This document shows positions 17,062 to 26,346 of a DNA stretch of 64,000 bases, one piece after another. The DNA comes from VYFG01 sp965221795 (lineage in GTDB: Bacteria; Pseudomonadota; Gammaproteobacteria; Arenicellales; Poriferihabitantaceae), in NCBI GenBank assembly GCA_965221795.1, contig OZ244914.1, positions 1,798,001 to 1,862,000 of the forward strand, written 5' to 3'. The notes below the pieces were generated by a model, which saw nothing but the letters and a program-made list of their open reading frames with translations, was not told the DNA's origin and did not search any database. Every line of letters starts with the position of its first letter. The first letter of the stretch is position 1. Position numbers and translations under genes: made by a program.

Positions 17062-17877
17062 ATGTCAATACAAGATTTCTCCTCAAAGGTCACCCTGCGG
17101 ACGTTGGGCAAGCTCAAGCAAGAGAGCGAGAAGTTCGCTTGCCTGACCGCGTATGACTACTGCAGCGCATGGGCTGCCAACGAAGCCGGTGTGGAGGTCC
17201 TGTTAGTGGGGGACTCCCTGGGCATGGTGATTCAGGGTCATGACAGCAGCCTGCCGGTAACGATTGAGGATACCGCATATCATGTGCGCTGCGTTCGGCG
17301 GGGAAATCGGCGCGCCATGATCATGGCAGACCTGCCTTTCATGAGCTATTACTGTGAATCAGCGAGCCTGCAAAATGCGGCAGTCCTGATGCGCGAGGGA
17401 GCCCAGGTTGTCAAGTTGGAAGGTGGAGCCTGGTTGGCGGAAACCACGCGATTGCTGGCGGAAAGAGGGATCCCGGTTTGTGCACACATGGGACTGACCC
17501 CTCAATCCGTGAACCATCTCGGAGGGTATCTGGTCCAGGGCCGTGATCCGGGCCAATCGGAGACCATTGTTGATGAAGCGATGATCTTGCAGCAGGCGGG
17601 TGCCAGCATTCTGCTGATCGAGTGCGTTCCAGTGAAACTCGGGAAGCTGTTGGCGGAGGCACTGGACATTCCGGTAATCGGTATCGGTGCCGGGCCCGAT
17701 ACCGATGGCCAGATCCTGGTTTGGCATGATCTTCTCGGACTCTATCCTGGCAAGACAGCGAAATTTGTCAAAAATTACCTGCAGGGAAACGGTGACGGTA
17801 TTCAGGGGGCGATCAGAGCATACGTCAACGATGTCAAGTCAGGACAGTTTCCAGAAGAGCAGCACTGTTATTTCTGA
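17062..17877 (+). CDS. panB: 3-methyl-2-oxobutanoate hydroxymethyltransferase
   Basis: The 271-residue enzyme transfers a hydroxymethyl group from methylene-tetrahydrofolate to 2-oxoisovalerate, the first committed step to pantothenate and CoA. Family motifs are LTAYDYCSAWAANEAGVEVL, LVGDSLGMVIQGHDSSLPVT (Mg2+-binding Asp), MADLPFMSY, AQVVKLEGG, VCAHMGLTPQSVNHLGGY, and ECVP...IPVIGIGAGPDTDGQILV. The length is normal (about 264). No panC follows here. The next gene is convergent and overlaps the 3' end by 10 bp. Confidence 0.95.
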   Translation: MSIQDFSSKVTLRTLGKLKQESEKFACLTAYDYCSAWAANEAGVEVLLVGDSLGMVIQGHDSSLPVTIEDTAYHVRCVRRGNRRAMIMADLPFMSYYCESASLQNAAVLMREGAQVVKLEGGAWLAETTRLLAERGIPVCAHMGLTPQSVNHLGGYLVQGRDPGQSETIVDEAMILQQAGASILLIECVPVKLGKLLAEALDIPVIGIGAGPDTDGQILVWHDLLGLYPGKTAKFVKNYLQGNGDGIQGAIRAYVNDVKSGQFPEEQHCYF

Positions 17878-19148
17878 TTTTCTGCCCAGGCCATTGGCGT
17901 TGACATGGCATCGGTTTCTCCACTGCCAGTCAGTTCTCTCAGTCGATGGCATAAGGGCCGAAAAGCGGCCTCCATGGTGAAGTGATCCCGCACTTTCTGC
18001 CTACCTTCCTGTCCCATTTTGTGCCGCTCCAACGGATGCTGGATCAGATGCTCCAACGCGGCGCATAATGCCGGTTCGTCCCCTGGCGGGACCAGCCATC
18101 CATTCCGGCCATGGTCAATCAGTTCGGGGATCCCGGACAAGTCCGTAGCCACGACCGCCAATCCCAGGCTTTGGGCCTCAACAATCACATTGGGCAGGCC
18201 GTCCCGGTCTCCCTGATGATCAATACAGCTGTTGAGTACAAACAAGTCCGACTCCTGATATCGGGCCAGGACAGTCTGTTGGGATTGGGATCCCCACCAC
18301 TCGATGCAGTGTTCAATATGGAGCTCTGCAGCCTGTTTTTGGAGTGTCGGCAATAATGCACCACCTCCGATATGCACCAGTTGCCAAGCCAGATCTTTTG
18401 GGAGTCCTGCCAGGGCTTGCAGCAGTCCAGCATAGCCTTTTTTGGCCACGGCGCGGCCAACACTGAGGAGGCGTACGGGCTCGGTCCGACACCTCCCGTC
18501 CCGAAGGGAGGTGTTTCTGGTCCGGGGTGTAAAGCGGGCCAGATCCAGGCCATGATAATTCAGCAAGACCTTGCCGGAGGGTGCGAGTTTCTTCAGTCGT
18601 TCTGCATTCGATCGGGTACAAGTGGTTAGCCAACGGCAATCGATGAGCTTTTCGGTGATGTCCCATTCGGCGGTGGTATAAATGTCTTTGGCATGGGCCG
18701 AGATGGCCCAGGGCAACCCTCGCATCATGGCGGCATAGCGCGTGACCGATGAGGGGGTATGCAGGAAATGGGCATACAATGCGGGCATGTCCGCAGGCAA
18801 CTCGCCGGCAAGTACCAGAGCCTGTCCAAATCGCCGGATCCGATTGGGGGTCGGGTTTCTTCTCAGATCACGCAAAAAGGCCTTGCAACCGCTGGCATAA
18901 CCCGGCAAGCGCCGGCATCGCCACCAGTTCCGAAGGATCCTGAGGGGTTGTCGGTACAAGTATTCCGGCAGGTAGCGTACGGTTGCCTGGATCTCCCCAT
19001 GGATGGGATGGGTCCGGTCTTCCGTTGGCAGGCGCAGGGAATACAGTGTGAGGTCAAAACCCGCCCGCTCCAGATTGAGAATTTCCTGAGCAATAAAGGT
19101 TTCCGACAGTCGCGGATAGCCCTTGAGTATGATGGCCAGTTTTGGCAT
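17868..19148 (-). CDS. Glycosyltransferase family 4 (GT-B fold)
   Basis: The 426-residue protein begins MPKLAIILKGYPRLSETFIA, the usual opening of GT4 enzymes acting on cell-surface glycans. The C-terminal nucleotide-sugar domain includes LLSVGRAVAKKGYAGLLQAL, the LPNVIVEAQSLGLAVVATDL loop with the E-x7-E-like donor-binding residues, and GIPELIDHGRNGWLVPPGD. Donor and acceptor are unknown. It is the last gene of the minus-strand operon, 21 bp after the YejE-like permease. A glycosyltransferase is an unusual partner for a peptide ABC importer. An identical-strand promoter between them is not seen. Confidence 0.88.
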   Translation of the reverse strand: MPKLAIILKGYPRLSETFIAQEILNLERAGFDLTLYSLRLPTEDRTHPIHGEIQATVRYLPEYLYRQPLRILRNWWRCRRLPGYASGCKAFLRDLRRNPTPNRIRRFGQALVLAGELPADMPALYAHFLHTPSSVTRYAAMMRGLPWAISAHAKDIYTTAEWDITEKLIDCRWLTTCTRSNAERLKKLAPSGKVLLNYHGLDLARFTPRTRNTSLRDGRCRTEPVRLLSVGRAVAKKGYAGLLQALAGLPKDLAWQLVHIGGGALLPTLQKQAAELHIEHCIEWWGSQSQQTVLARYQESDLFVLNSCIDHQGDRDGLPNVIVEAQSLGLAVVATDLSGIPELIDHGRNGWLVPPGDEPALCAALEHLIQHPLERHKMGQEGRQKVRDHFTMEAAFRPLCHRLRELTGSGETDAMSTPMAWAENQK

Positions 19149-19169
19149 TTCTGGACGCTGGCACGAGAT

Positions 19170-20327
19170 TCATTTGTAGGGATCGGCTGCATCTCGTAGG
19201 CCGTCACCAAAAAAATTGAAGGCGAGGATGATGACTACGACCGGCACCACGGGCAGGATCAGCCAGGGATAGAGAGCGACCACATTGATATTCTGGGCTT
19301 CGTTCAGAAGTACTCCCCAGCTGGTAATCGGCGGACGAAGCCCGAGCCCCAGAAAAGATAGGGCGGTTTCACCCAGAATCATGCCGGGAATGGACAGTGT
19401 GGCCGAGGCGATGATGTGACTGGCGAAACCGGGCAACAGATGCAGTCGGATAATTCGCCCCGGCTTTGCTCCCATCAGCCGGGCAGCGGTGGCATAGTCT
19501 TCTTCACGCAGTGCCAGCAGCTTGGATCGTACGGCGCGAGCCAGGCCTGTCCAGTCCAAAAGGGCGAGAATCAGAGTGATGCCGAAAAAAACCCACAGCG
19601 GGCTCCAGGTAACCGGCAGAATCGCGGACAGGGCCATCCACAGTGGCAGTTCCGGAAAGGAACGAATGATTTCGGTGATGCGCTGGACCAGGGAATCGAC
19701 CCAACCCCCGTAATACCCGGCAAGACCACCCAGTAGCAGGCCGAGAAACAGGCTGACCGCAATCCCACCCAGACCAATCAGGAGGGAAATGCGAGCACCA
19801 TAGAGGATACGGGAAAAAAGGTCTCGCCCCAATCGGTCGGTACCAAGCAGGAACAGGGTGCGGCCCGCTGCCGGGCAGACGAAATGAAAATCCATGGAAA
19901 CCAGCCCCCAGAACTGGTAGCGATCTCCACGACAGAAAAATCGGAGCTTGTCCACTTGTTGCTGATCGGGAATATATTCCCGACGCAGGGTTTCCATGTC
20001 CAACCGGTAGTGGGTACCATAGACGAAAGGGCCGATGAGTTGACCTTCATGTATGAGGTGAACCTGCTGGGGCGGAGAGTAGATATGGTCGGTATGGCGG
20101 GTTTGGTAGTGGTAGGGTGCAATCCATTCGCTGATCAATGTGCTGCCATAGAGCAGTAGCAGGATCAGGCCCGACCAGACCGCCAGCCGATGTCGTTTCA
20201 GTTTCCACCACACCAGTTTGCGGCGTGAGGCCAGAAAATACTGTTCCTGGCCGGGTGTCATTTCTTCTATGGAGTTCGGGTCAAAGGGCTCCCGCGAGAC
20301 AAAGTGTGGGTGGTCCGACTGGCTCAC
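19170..20327 (-). CDS. Peptide ABC transporter permease, OppC/YejE type
   Basis: The 385-residue inner-membrane protein has the extended N-terminus of YejE-type permeases (FDPNSIEEMTPGQEQYFLAS, then WWKLKRHRLAVWSGLILLLL as first helix), a long periplasmic loop, and LLGTDRLGRDLFSRILYGAR at the start of the permease core. The ATPase-contact EAA loop is around ARLMGAKPGRIIRLHLLP. It pairs with the OppB/YejB-like subunit, with the stop and start overlapping ATGA. Together with the ATPase and binding protein it should import oligopeptides or peptide-like compounds. Confidence 0.9.
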   Translation of the reverse strand: MSQSDHPHFVSREPFDPNSIEEMTPGQEQYFLASRRKLVWWKLKRHRLAVWSGLILLLLYGSTLISEWIAPYHYQTRHTDHIYSPPQQVHLIHEGQLIGPFVYGTHYRLDMETLRREYIPDQQQVDKLRFFCRGDRYQFWGLVSMDFHFVCPAAGRTLFLLGTDRLGRDLFSRILYGARISLLIGLGGIAVSLFLGLLLGGLAGYYGGWVDSLVQRITEIIRSFPELPLWMALSAILPVTWSPLWVFFGITLILALLDWTGLARAVRSKLLALREEDYATAARLMGAKPGRIIRLHLLPGFASHIIASATLSIPGMILGETALSFLGLGLRPPITSWGVLLNEAQNINVVALYPWLILPVVPVVVIILAFNFFGDGLRDAADPYK

Positions 20328-21322
20328 TGTGTCGCCCCCCCCTGGAGCCGGATTCTCGGATCAAGCCAGGCCAGTAGCAGGTCGGAGACCAGCATGCCCA
20401 ACACCGTCAAGATCGCCAGGAACATCAGAAAAGTGCCGGCAAGATACATGTCCTGGCTCTGCAAGGAACGCAGCAACATGGGTCCAGTCGTGGGAAGAGA
20501 CAGGACAATGGCCGTGACCTCTGCTCCCGAGATGACACTGGGCAGCAGGTTGCCAATATCGGCGATAAAAAAATTCAGTGACATGCGCAAGGGGTATTTC
20601 CGCAACAGCTTCCCCGGCGGCAATCCCTTGGCCCGGGCCGTGAGGACATACTGCTTTTCGAGCTCGTCCAGCAGGTTGGCCCGCAGACGGCGGATCATGC
20701 CTGCGGTCCCGGAGGTACCGATGACCAGCACAGGAATCCAGAGATGCTCCAGTACGGAAAGCAACTTGTCCAGGCTCCATGGTTGATCCAGGTATTCCGG
20801 CTCCATGAGCCCCCCGATGGAAGTCCCAAACCAGACATTGGCCAGATACAGCATGATCAGTGCCAACAGGAAATTGGGGGTGGCCAGGCCAATAAAGCCG
20901 ACCAGCGAAAGGCCATAATCTCCCCAGCTGTATTGGTGGGTGGCGCAGTATATGCCAATGGGAAACGCCATCAGCCAGGTAAACAGGATCGTGACGAACG
21001 AGACCAGCACGGTAAGCCAGACCCGGTCCCCGATGACTTCCCGTACCGGCCGGTCGAATTCGAATGAGTAGCCAAAATCGCCACGGACGAATCCAGTGAT
21101 CCAGTGCCAGTATTGTATGATCAGAGGTTGGTCCAGACCGTATTCCTGGCGCAGAAAGGCGATTTTTTCCGGGTCGGCCGATTCGCCCTGGCTTTCCAAC
21201 TCGGCGATGTGGGTTTCCAGATAATCCCCTGGTGGCAACTGGATGATGACGAACACGAGCAGGCTGATCACCAGCAGCGTGGGAATCATCATCAGCAGCC
21301 GATGTCCGAGATAGGCAATCAC
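20324..21322 (-). CDS. Peptide ABC transporter permease, OppB/YejB type
   Basis: The 332-residue protein starts VIAYLGHRLLMMIPTLLVIS from GTG at 21322, which overlaps the upstream TGA (GTGA). The frame is open further, but the coupled GTG matches the family's first membrane helix. Visible motifs are VFVIIQLPPGDYLE, FRQEYGLDQP-like sequence (LRQEYGLDQPLIIQYWHWIT), GDFGYSFEFDRPV, and the EAA loop VLTARAKGLPPGKLLRKYPL. Six membrane helices are expected. It forms the translocation pore with the OppC/YejE-like subunit. Confidence 0.9.
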   Translation of the reverse strand: MIAYLGHRLLMMIPTLLVISLLVFVIIQLPPGDYLETHIAELESQGESADPEKIAFLRQEYGLDQPLIIQYWHWITGFVRGDFGYSFEFDRPVREVIGDRVWLTVLVSFVTILFTWLMAFPIGIYCATHQYSWGDYGLSLVGFIGLATPNFLLALIMLYLANVWFGTSIGGLMEPEYLDQPWSLDKLLSVLEHLWIPVLVIGTSGTAGMIRRLRANLLDELEKQYVLTARAKGLPPGKLLRKYPLRMSLNFFIADIGNLLPSVISGAEVTAIVLSLPTTGPMLLRSLQSQDMYLAGTFLMFLAILTVLGMLVSDLLLAWLDPRIRLQGGATQ

Positions 21323-23211
21323 TGGAACCAGAAAGTGTCCGGTCGATAGACGCCGAAGAACGCGGTCGGCAGCCAACTGTAGATTCCGGTATCAGGGACA
21401 TTCCGCAAACGGTTGTGGATGGCGACCGGTTGGGGCACACCGCGAATCAGGCCAATGCTGAAAACCTCATCGCTGTACAGGTCGAGCATCTGGTGCCATA
21501 TGGCTTCACGCTCCGGTTGATTCCTGCTTTGACTCCAACGGTGAAACCATGACAACAGCTGGCGTGCCGCCGGTAGGTCCGGGGGCTCTCCTGTACGTTG
21601 GTTGGTTTCAAAAAACTGTCCCCATCTGGCCCACTGGTATTGGGTCTGGCGGGTGGGTGCGAATTCCATGGGGCTCATATTCGCGGTGGGCAGGCCGTTG
21701 TCGATGCCACTAAACAGGGCCATCATCGCCGCCCCGGAAAAAACGCGCTGGCGGAATACTTCTCTCTGCGACGGTTGGGTGTGCAATTTGACTCCGAGAT
21801 GGAGCCAGCTCTCGGCAACCAGCTCCAGAATGTCCGTTTCCAGGGTTCCTTCTCCGGCAGTATGCAGGACAATTTCCAGCGGACGACCATCGGCCATGAG
21901 GCGAATGCCACGAGGGTCCCGTTTGGCAAGGCCTAATTCATCCAGCAATTGGTTGGCCCGCACCGGGTCATAGGTATTCCACCGTCGGGCATATTCGTCA
22001 CGGTATAAGGCCGAGCCCGGAAGTATGGTGTTGCCGGCACCATCGGCAAGACCGAAAAACAAGACCTGGTTGATCTCATGGCGGTTGATGCCCAGGGAGA
22101 GGGCCCGTCGGAAATTCGTCTGGCGTACGAGTTTTTGCCAGGTTGGGTCGTTGCTGTTGAGGTTGGGATAGAGGGCGAACTGGGCACCATACCCGTTCTG
22201 CCAGAGATGCACCCGGTAGTTTCCACGGGCCTCCCCGGCCTTGAGGAATGTATAGTCTTCCAGGTTCAGGTGACGCCCCTGAAGGTCTGATTCCCCGGCA
22301 GCGGTTTTGGCCGGAATAAGACCCGCACTGGTGATGTGCACCACGACTTCGTCAATGTAGGGGAGTTGCCGCCCGTTTTCGTCGATCCGGTGATAAAACG
22401 GGTTGCGTTTGAAGACAAATCGTTCTGCGGGCAATGACGTGGTATTGACCCAAGGCTGCAAGACCGGCAGGTCCGGGTTGTCATAGCGGTAGGGGTGATT
22501 CCGACGATGATGGAGTCCGGCCCAGTTGCGGGTCCCTGCAGCGGCTACTTTCCGGTCCAGTTCCTCGGCATTGGCATAGTCTGTGTGGAACTGCTTCAGG
22601 TAGTGGGCCGGAGCATAGATGAACAGCGGACGCGGCCCGGCCAATGCGGGCAGAAAAAACGGATTGGGCGCTTCCCATGTATAGCGTACGGTCCAGGGGT
22701 CAATGACGTCGAACTCGGCTGCCTGACCGTTTACTGTGAGTGCATCCGGCAAGCCAAAAGGGTACAACGCAGGGTTGTTGACGATATCTTCCCAGTAATA
22801 CCGAAACGCTTCGGCATCAAACAGGGTGCCATCGGACCAGCGGTGTCCCTTGCGCAGGTGCAGGGTAAATATTCGGGCATCCTCTACCTCCAGGTCGCGC
22901 AGGAGATCCGGGCGTAATGTCAGGTCCCGGTCATAGCCCACCAGTCGGGCATAGCCATAAACCATCATCATTCGTATGTCCCTGGACCGCCCAAAGAGGA
23001 GACGCAAACGGCCTCCATGCTGCCCGGCCTGGACGGTATCATCAAATGTCACCACCGATGGCTCTTGTGGCAATCGGTTGGCCAGGGGCGGCAAGTCGCC
23101 GCTCGCGACCTGCGGTTGCAGGTAGGTACTGTCGGTCAGCGCCCAACCGCCATCACTGGCAACCCCCAAAAAGACCGACAAGGCAGCCAAGCCGATGATT
23201 CTTGATTTCAC
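21319..23211 (-). CDS. Extracellular solute-binding protein, family 5 (YejA-like)
   Basis: The 630-residue protein starts from GTG at 23211 (coupled to the upstream TGA as GTGA) and begins VKSRIIGLAALSVFLGVASD, a classical signal peptide ending near GGWA. SBP_bac_5 features include RPDLLRDLEVEDARIFTLHL, RKGHRWSDGTLFDAEAFRYY and FRRALSLGINRHEINQVLFF. At 630 residues it is YejA-sized, larger than OppA or DppA. It should capture peptides or peptide-like substrates in the periplasm for the permeases encoded downstream. The ligand is unknown. Confidence 0.9.
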   Translation of the reverse strand: MKSRIIGLAALSVFLGVASDGGWALTDSTYLQPQVASGDLPPLANRLPQEPSVVTFDDTVQAGQHGGRLRLLFGRSRDIRMMMVYGYARLVGYDRDLTLRPDLLRDLEVEDARIFTLHLRKGHRWSDGTLFDAEAFRYYWEDIVNNPALYPFGLPDALTVNGQAAEFDVIDPWTVRYTWEAPNPFFLPALAGPRPLFIYAPAHYLKQFHTDYANAEELDRKVAAAGTRNWAGLHHRRNHPYRYDNPDLPVLQPWVNTTSLPAERFVFKRNPFYHRIDENGRQLPYIDEVVVHITSAGLIPAKTAAGESDLQGRHLNLEDYTFLKAGEARGNYRVHLWQNGYGAQFALYPNLNSNDPTWQKLVRQTNFRRALSLGINRHEINQVLFFGLADGAGNTILPGSALYRDEYARRWNTYDPVRANQLLDELGLAKRDPRGIRLMADGRPLEIVLHTAGEGTLETDILELVAESWLHLGVKLHTQPSQREVFRQRVFSGAAMMALFSGIDNGLPTANMSPMEFAPTRQTQYQWARWGQFFETNQRTGEPPDLPAARQLLSWFHRWSQSRNQPEREAIWHQMLDLYSDEVFSIGLIRGVPQPVAIHNRLRNVPDTGIYSWLPTAFFGVYRPDTFWFQ

Positions 23212-25088
23212 GATGGCCCCCCAGTGGAAGAGGGTTGCATGCGAACGAAATGATCTGTGGAAATGGCCTGGAGGGTGTTGCCGCTGGTGGTTTCTGCAAA
23301 GGGAGACGGCCATTGGGGCCGGGTGGCACTGTTGTCCAGCTGGCGGAAATCGAGAGGGCGGGACAGGTCCGCTACCGGAACGGAACTCAGCAAAGTGCGG
23401 GTATAGGGGTGCCGCGCATCTCGGAACAGGTTCTGGGAGGGGGCAATTTCCACCAGTTGCCCCCGGTACATCACCGCGACCCGGTCCGAGACATATTCCA
23501 CCACGGCGAGGTTATGTGAGATAAACAGGTAGGTGAGTCCGAGATCCTGCTGCAGGTCTCTCAACAGATTCAGCACCTGGGCCTGAATGGACACATCCAG
23601 TGCCGACACCGGTTCATCACAAATCAGTACTTCCGGCTGCAGCGCCAGTGCTCTGGCAATTCCGATGCGCTGCCGCTGCCCGCCCGAGAAACTGTGCGGG
23701 TAGCGACGCAGCAGTCGGGGATCAAGCTCAACCATCCGCATCAACTCCTTGCAGGCTTCAACCTGCTCCTCCTGATCCCCCATCCGATGGATTTGCATGG
23801 GCTCACGCAGAATATCCAGCACGGTCATGCTGGGATTGAGCGATCCCACAGGGTCCTGAAACATGTACTGTACCCGGCGGCGATAGGTGAGCAGGTCCTC
23901 GTCATCCAATTCCGTAACGGAGTATTCCCGCTGGTGGTCCTGAAACAGGATTGTTCCGCTGTCCGGCAGCAGTGCCCGGACGATCAGTTTGCCCAATGTG
24001 GATTTGCCACTGCCGCTTTCGCCAACCAGTCCCAGCGATTCGCCGCGACGAATCTGAAGGGAGACATCCGCCACTGCCTTCACTCCCGGAGTGTTATTGC
24101 CGGTGATCCAGGATGAGGGTCGCGCACCAAATGTGCGCGTCACTTGGCTGACCGTAATGATCGGTTCTGGAACGCGGTGTGGATGGGCCGGCTCGGCAGT
24201 GTTCTGGCGCGAAAAAAGGAATCGGCTGGAATCGGGACGAATGGCGCGCAGTGGTACCAGGCGTTGTTGCTTGCCCTGTCCTATGTTAGGGACTGCTGCC
24301 AGCAGGGCACGGGTGTACTCGTGGTCGGTCGATTGGAAAATGTCCTCCACCGAGCCACTCTCCATTACTTTGCCATGGTAGAGAACCACCACATCCTCTG
24401 CGAGATTCGCCACCACCCCCAAATCATGAGTGATCATCAGCACGGCCATGTTGCACTGTACCTGCAGGTCCCGGATCAGTTTGAGAATCTGCGCCTGAAT
24501 GGTCACATCCAGTGCGGTGGTGGGTTCATCCGCGATGAGCAATGCCGGCTTGCAGACGAGGGCCATGGCGATCATGGCGCGCTGGCGCATCCCACCAGAC
24601 AGCTCGAATGGATAGGCCTGGTAGGCCCGCTCGGAATCCGGGAAGCCAACTCGGTCCAGCATCTCCAAGCAGACTTTTCGGCCTTCATGGCGAGAGATAT
24701 CTTCATGCAGGTGCAGGGCTTCGGAGATCTGGTTGCCTACGGTATGCAGTGGCGATAGGGACACCATGGGTTCCTGGAAAATCATGGAGATCTGGCGGCC
24801 CCGGTACCATCTCATGGTCTTGCCGTTCGGGTGCAGAGCCAGCAGGTCTACCGGGTTGCCATGGTCCCCATGCCACAGAATCTGTCCGGTATAGGGGTCG
24901 GCATTTTCCGGGAGAATGCCCATGATAGAGCGAGCAATCACGGATTTGCCGGAACCCGATTCACCAACCAGTGCCAAGGTACGTCCCGGCCTGATCGGAA
25001 ACGATACACCCCGGATGGCATCGACGTGATGGCCGTGAGCATGAAAGCGGACCCGGAGGTCTACTATGGACAGCAGGGGAGTGGACAT
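23208..25088 (-). CDS. Dual-ATPase peptide ABC transporter subunit, YejF-like
   Basis: The 626-residue protein is a tandem fusion of two ABC ATPases. Domain 1 has GESGSGKSV, the signature ELSGGMRQRAMIAMAL and Walker B LLIADEPTTALD. Domain 2 has GESGSGKST, FSGGQRQRIGIARALA and LICDEPVSALD. Fused ATPases are typical of YejF and related importers, in place of separate DppD/DppF. It is the first transporter gene of the operon. It starts 15 bp after the 2OG-oxygenase-like gene and its stop overlaps the binding-protein start. Confidence 0.93.
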   Translation of the reverse strand: MSTPLLSIVDLRVRFHAHGHHVDAIRGVSFPIRPGRTLALVGESGSGKSVIARSIMGILPENADPYTGQILWHGDHGNPVDLLALHPNGKTMRWYRGRQISMIFQEPMVSLSPLHTVGNQISEALHLHEDISRHEGRKVCLEMLDRVGFPDSERAYQAYPFELSGGMRQRAMIAMALVCKPALLIADEPTTALDVTIQAQILKLIRDLQVQCNMAVLMITHDLGVVANLAEDVVVLYHGKVMESGSVEDIFQSTDHEYTRALLAAVPNIGQGKQQRLVPLRAIRPDSSRFLFSRQNTAEPAHPHRVPEPIITVSQVTRTFGARPSSWITGNNTPGVKAVADVSLQIRRGESLGLVGESGSGKSTLGKLIVRALLPDSGTILFQDHQREYSVTELDDEDLLTYRRRVQYMFQDPVGSLNPSMTVLDILREPMQIHRMGDQEEQVEACKELMRMVELDPRLLRRYPHSFSGGQRQRIGIARALALQPEVLICDEPVSALDVSIQAQVLNLLRDLQQDLGLTYLFISHNLAVVEYVSDRVAVMYRGQLVEIAPSQNLFRDARHPYTRTLLSSVPVADLSRPLDFRQLDNSATRPQWPSPFAETTSGNTLQAISTDHFVRMQPSSTGGPS

Positions 25089-25103
25089 CTGGCCGGTAAC
25101 CCT

Positions 25104-25787
25104 TCAGTGCGCAGAGTATCCGTAACGGAGTCCACCTTTCCGGTCGACTTGGGCATGGAAGGAGACAATGATGCGGTCGACTTTGCCCTGGTAGGGAAAC
25201 ACCATGTGTTTGATATGCGACGGAAAGATGACCAGCTTTCCATCTTCAGGAAAAGAATCCCAAGTGTGCGCCTGGAGATAGAAATTTCCCAGGTCGCCGT
25301 GCCCACCTGCCTGATATTCCATGTATGGCCCATAAAATCGTGTGATGCCATTAGGCTGGCCATTTTCTCCCACATCACCGGGGCCTTTGCTGCACTCACC
25401 GGATTGGACGTAATACACCCCGGACCAAGAACAGTTTCCATGGACATGCGTTTCATGAAAACCGTAGTGGTTGCTAATCTGGAACCATAGGCCGGTGAGA
25501 AAAACATCCAGGGATTGGTGGCGACCCCAATGAACGCGATTGACCGAAGAGGCAATTTCAAACACATTGTCCATGATGAATTTCTGCAAGGTCAGAATGG
25601 CCTCGTTGTCCGTGTTGGCGGCAAAGTTGTCCGGGCTTGCGTAGACCGGGCCTCCACTCCCGGGATGGGTCGCACGATAGGACTCAAAATAGCGAATCAG
25701 TTCGGGGTTGATTTTTTGATACTTCCCGAACTTGCGCGTCAGGACGGAAGTAGGCCATAGCTCGGTAATGTGAGGATTGCGCGGCAT
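25104..25787 (-). CDS. TIGR02466-type putative 2OG-Fe(II) oxygenase
   Basis: The 227-residue protein starts MPRNPHITELWPTSVLTRKF. Its core has HETHVHGNCSWSGVYYVQS (iron-binding His residues followed by a strand) and DGKLVIFPSHIKHMVFPYQG, the distal His and the 2-oxoglutarate-contacting region of this family, whose members often sit in phage or natural-product settings. The frame is open 71 codons upstream, but homology starts at the ATG at 25787. It is the first gene of the operon with the peptide ABC importer. The substrate is unknown. Modification of a peptide or imported compound is inference. Confidence 0.8.
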   Translation of the reverse strand: MPRNPHITELWPTSVLTRKFGKYQKINPELIRYFESYRATHPGSGGPVYASPDNFAANTDNEAILTLQKFIMDNVFEIASSVNRVHWGRHQSLDVFLTGLWFQISNHYGFHETHVHGNCSWSGVYYVQSGECSKGPGDVGENGQPNGITRFYGPYMEYQAGGHGDLGNFYLQAHTWDSFPEDGKLVIFPSHIKHMVFPYQGKVDRIIVSFHAQVDRKGGLRYGYSAH

Positions 25788-26346
25788 GGAGCCAATAAGA
25801 AAGTGGGCGGAGATGAAACAGGAAGGGCAATTGTACCAAACTGCTTGCGATTCGCGGCACAGGGGACTGGCCCGCGGAAGCGGACATTGCACAGACTGAT
25901 GCCCGCGGCCTACCAGATGGAAAGACCGGCCCCAGACTCGGGCAAGAAGCCATGATTTCTTCGGGTCGGGTATCCAGTACTCTTCCCTTCCATGCACCAC
26001 TCATGACCGGGTCCTGTCGGTACTTTCCGTCCTGGCCGGATGGGCACGGCTCTACCCTACCCTTTGATTTGGCCGGAAGGTGCGGCTCGGCGAGGGCATA
26101 AGGTCCTGGCAACTGGACGCATTCGCTTTCTGCATCGTCCTCAATCGTACCACCGGGAGACAGGGCTCGTTTTGTGCCAGCTGGCCTCTTTAATGGAGGG
26201 CTCCCGACCAGTCGGCCAATCGATATTTGCATGGGCCGGTAATCGCAACAATCGTTTCTTTTTCTGCGGATTTGATGTACTATCGGCGGTGGTGTCATAC
26301 TGCTTCGAGCCCTTCCAGCCTCAATTCAGGGATTTTCAGGAATGTT
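25788..26346. other. Divergent intergenic region before lpxC
   Basis: About 560 bases between the oxygenase-like gene (minus) and lpxC (plus). No gene was recognised. A possible weak -10 (TACTAT, 26277-26282) lies about 65 bp upstream of lpxC. The usual ftsZ neighbour of lpxC is absent. Confidence 0.4.
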
